A stretch of DNA of 64,000 nt from Pseudomonas sp. G2-4 (lineage in GTDB: Bacteria; Pseudomonadota; Gammaproteobacteria; Pseudomonadales; Pseudomonadaceae), in contig NZ_CP125957.1 in NCBI RefSeq assembly GCF_030064125.1, positions 5,760,501-5,824,500 on the forward strand, written 5' to 3'. This document shows, piece after piece, positions 63,323 through 64,000 of the stretch (within the stretch, counting starts at the first letter, position 1; every line of letters begins with the position of its first letter). The translations under genes were made by a program, and so were the position numbers. Below the pieces are notes generated by a model. That model was not told the DNA's origin, did not search any database, and worked only from the letters and a program-made list of their open reading frames with translations.

Positions 63323-64000
63323 TTACTTAGCAGCTTTTTTACGAGGCGCTGGTGCTTGTGGTTTCAGCTCTTCTTGGCGACCACCAATTACTTCGCCTTT
63401 GAAGATCCAAACCTTTACACCGATCACACCGTAGGTGGTGTGAGCTTCGTAGTTGGCATAGTCGATGTCGGCACGCAGGGTGTGCAGAGGCACACGACCT
63501 TCGCGATACCATTCAGTACGTGCGATTTCAGCACCGCCGAGACGACCGCTCACTTGGATTTTGATGCCTTTGGCACCAATGCGCATTGCGTTCTGTACAG
63601 CGCGCTTCATAGCGCGACGGAACATTACGCGACGCTCCAGCTGCTGAGCTACGCTCTGCGCAACCAGCATACCGTCGAGCTCCGGCTTACGGATCTCTTC
63701 GATATTGATGTGCACAGGCACACCCATTTGCTTGGTCAGGTCCTGACGCAGTTTCTCAACATCTTCACCCTTCTTCCCGATAACGATACCTGGGCGAGCG
63801 GTGTGGATGGTGATACGTGCAGTCTGAGCCGGACGATGGATATCGATACGGCTTACGGACGCGCTTTTTAGTTTGTCTTGGAGATACTCACGCACCTTCA
63901 GATCAGCGAACAAATAGTCCGCATAAGTCCGACCGTCTGCGTACCAGACGGAGGTGTGCTCCTTGACGATTCCCAGGCGAATGCCAATGGGATGTACTTT
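63323..64000 (-). CDS. rpsC: 30S ribosomal protein S3, missing its first three codons at the window edge
   Basis: mRNA-entry and helicase protein of the small subunit. The frame continues to the right edge reading [22 protein letters not shown], so only the first residues (normally MGQ) lie outside; 225 residues are present of about 228. The KH domain has [24 protein letters not shown]. An ATG at 63913 is internal, not the start. Confidence 0.97.

Overview
The window is a chromosomal segment of a Pseudomonas, most likely from the P. fluorescens group. Three things point there. The gene blocks follow the Pseudomonas order: mag genes; xseB-ispA-dxs; ribA/rib-nusB-thiL-pgpA; zinc cluster-oprG; ssb-MFS-uvrA-ftnA-katA; alpha and spc ribosomal operons. 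The coding DNA is GC-rich. Two families of REP/REPIN palindromes of the kind common in fluorescent pseudomonads sit between genes. I see no insertion sequence, prophage, CRISPR array, rRNA or tRNA. Apart from the Fic gene and the REP elements, this looks like core genome.

Layout. 1-5429 (-): four genes of the alpha-2-macroglobulin locus (magA-magB-magC-magD; magD runs off the left edge). 5520-6836 (+): a Fic enzyme gene behind two identical 29-bp palindromes. 7068-10207 (+): xseB-ispA-dxs (isoprenoid precursors). 10371-13176: btuB (+) facing btuF (-), cobalamin uptake. 13176-21054 (-): an inner-membrane protein, ribA, a periplasmic solute-binding protein, then pgpA, thiL, nusB, ribH, ribBA, ribC, ribD and nrdR, mostly with overlapping or closely spaced ends. 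21182-23355 (+): a YbaY-like lipoprotein, a methyltransferase and the thioredoxin-chaperone YbbN/CnoX. 23836-27065 (+): a zinc-associated ABC cluster (DUF2796, ATPase, FtsX-like permease, DUF3299). 27323-28021 (+): oprG behind two Anr-like boxes. 28211-30017 (-): two overlapping SDR genes. 30319-34638 (+): the giant helicase lhr. 34920-37025 (-): a large MscS-type channel. 37337-41355 (+): DUF72, ybhP-like, clsB-like and ybhN-like genes. 41494-43351 (-): an alpha/beta hydrolase and a DUF3182 protein. 43653-45300: a GlxA-type regulator divergent from a cysteine hydrolase. 45658-46284: a membrane protein of unknown function. 46409-53507: ssb, an MFS transporter, uvrA, ftnA and katA. 53731-64000 (-): rplQ-rpoA-rpsD-rpsK-rpsM, rpmJ, secY and the spc/S10 ribosomal genes, ending inside rpsC.

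How genes work together. Riboflavin synthesis is complete here, but split: the RibBA fusion has lost the zinc cysteines of its GTP cyclohydrolase II half, so the separate ribA must supply that step. The ferritin beside katA lacks the haem-ligand Met52 of bacterioferritin and is better called FtnA. Predicted regulatory sites are a Zur-like dyad before the zinc cluster, two Anr-like boxes before oprG, an OxyR-like site before katA, and paired palindromes before fic.

Candidates for less-described biology are: the fic gene with its paired operators; the mag locus, whose DUF1175 member has an NlpC/P60-like Cys/His pattern; the DUF3182 protein, which reads like an ATP-grasp enzyme and overlaps a hydrolase gene; an SDR that seems to have lost its catalytic Tyr-Lys pair and overlaps an intact epimerase; and hairpins in two gaps of the ribosomal operons. 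None of these was tested by a database search.
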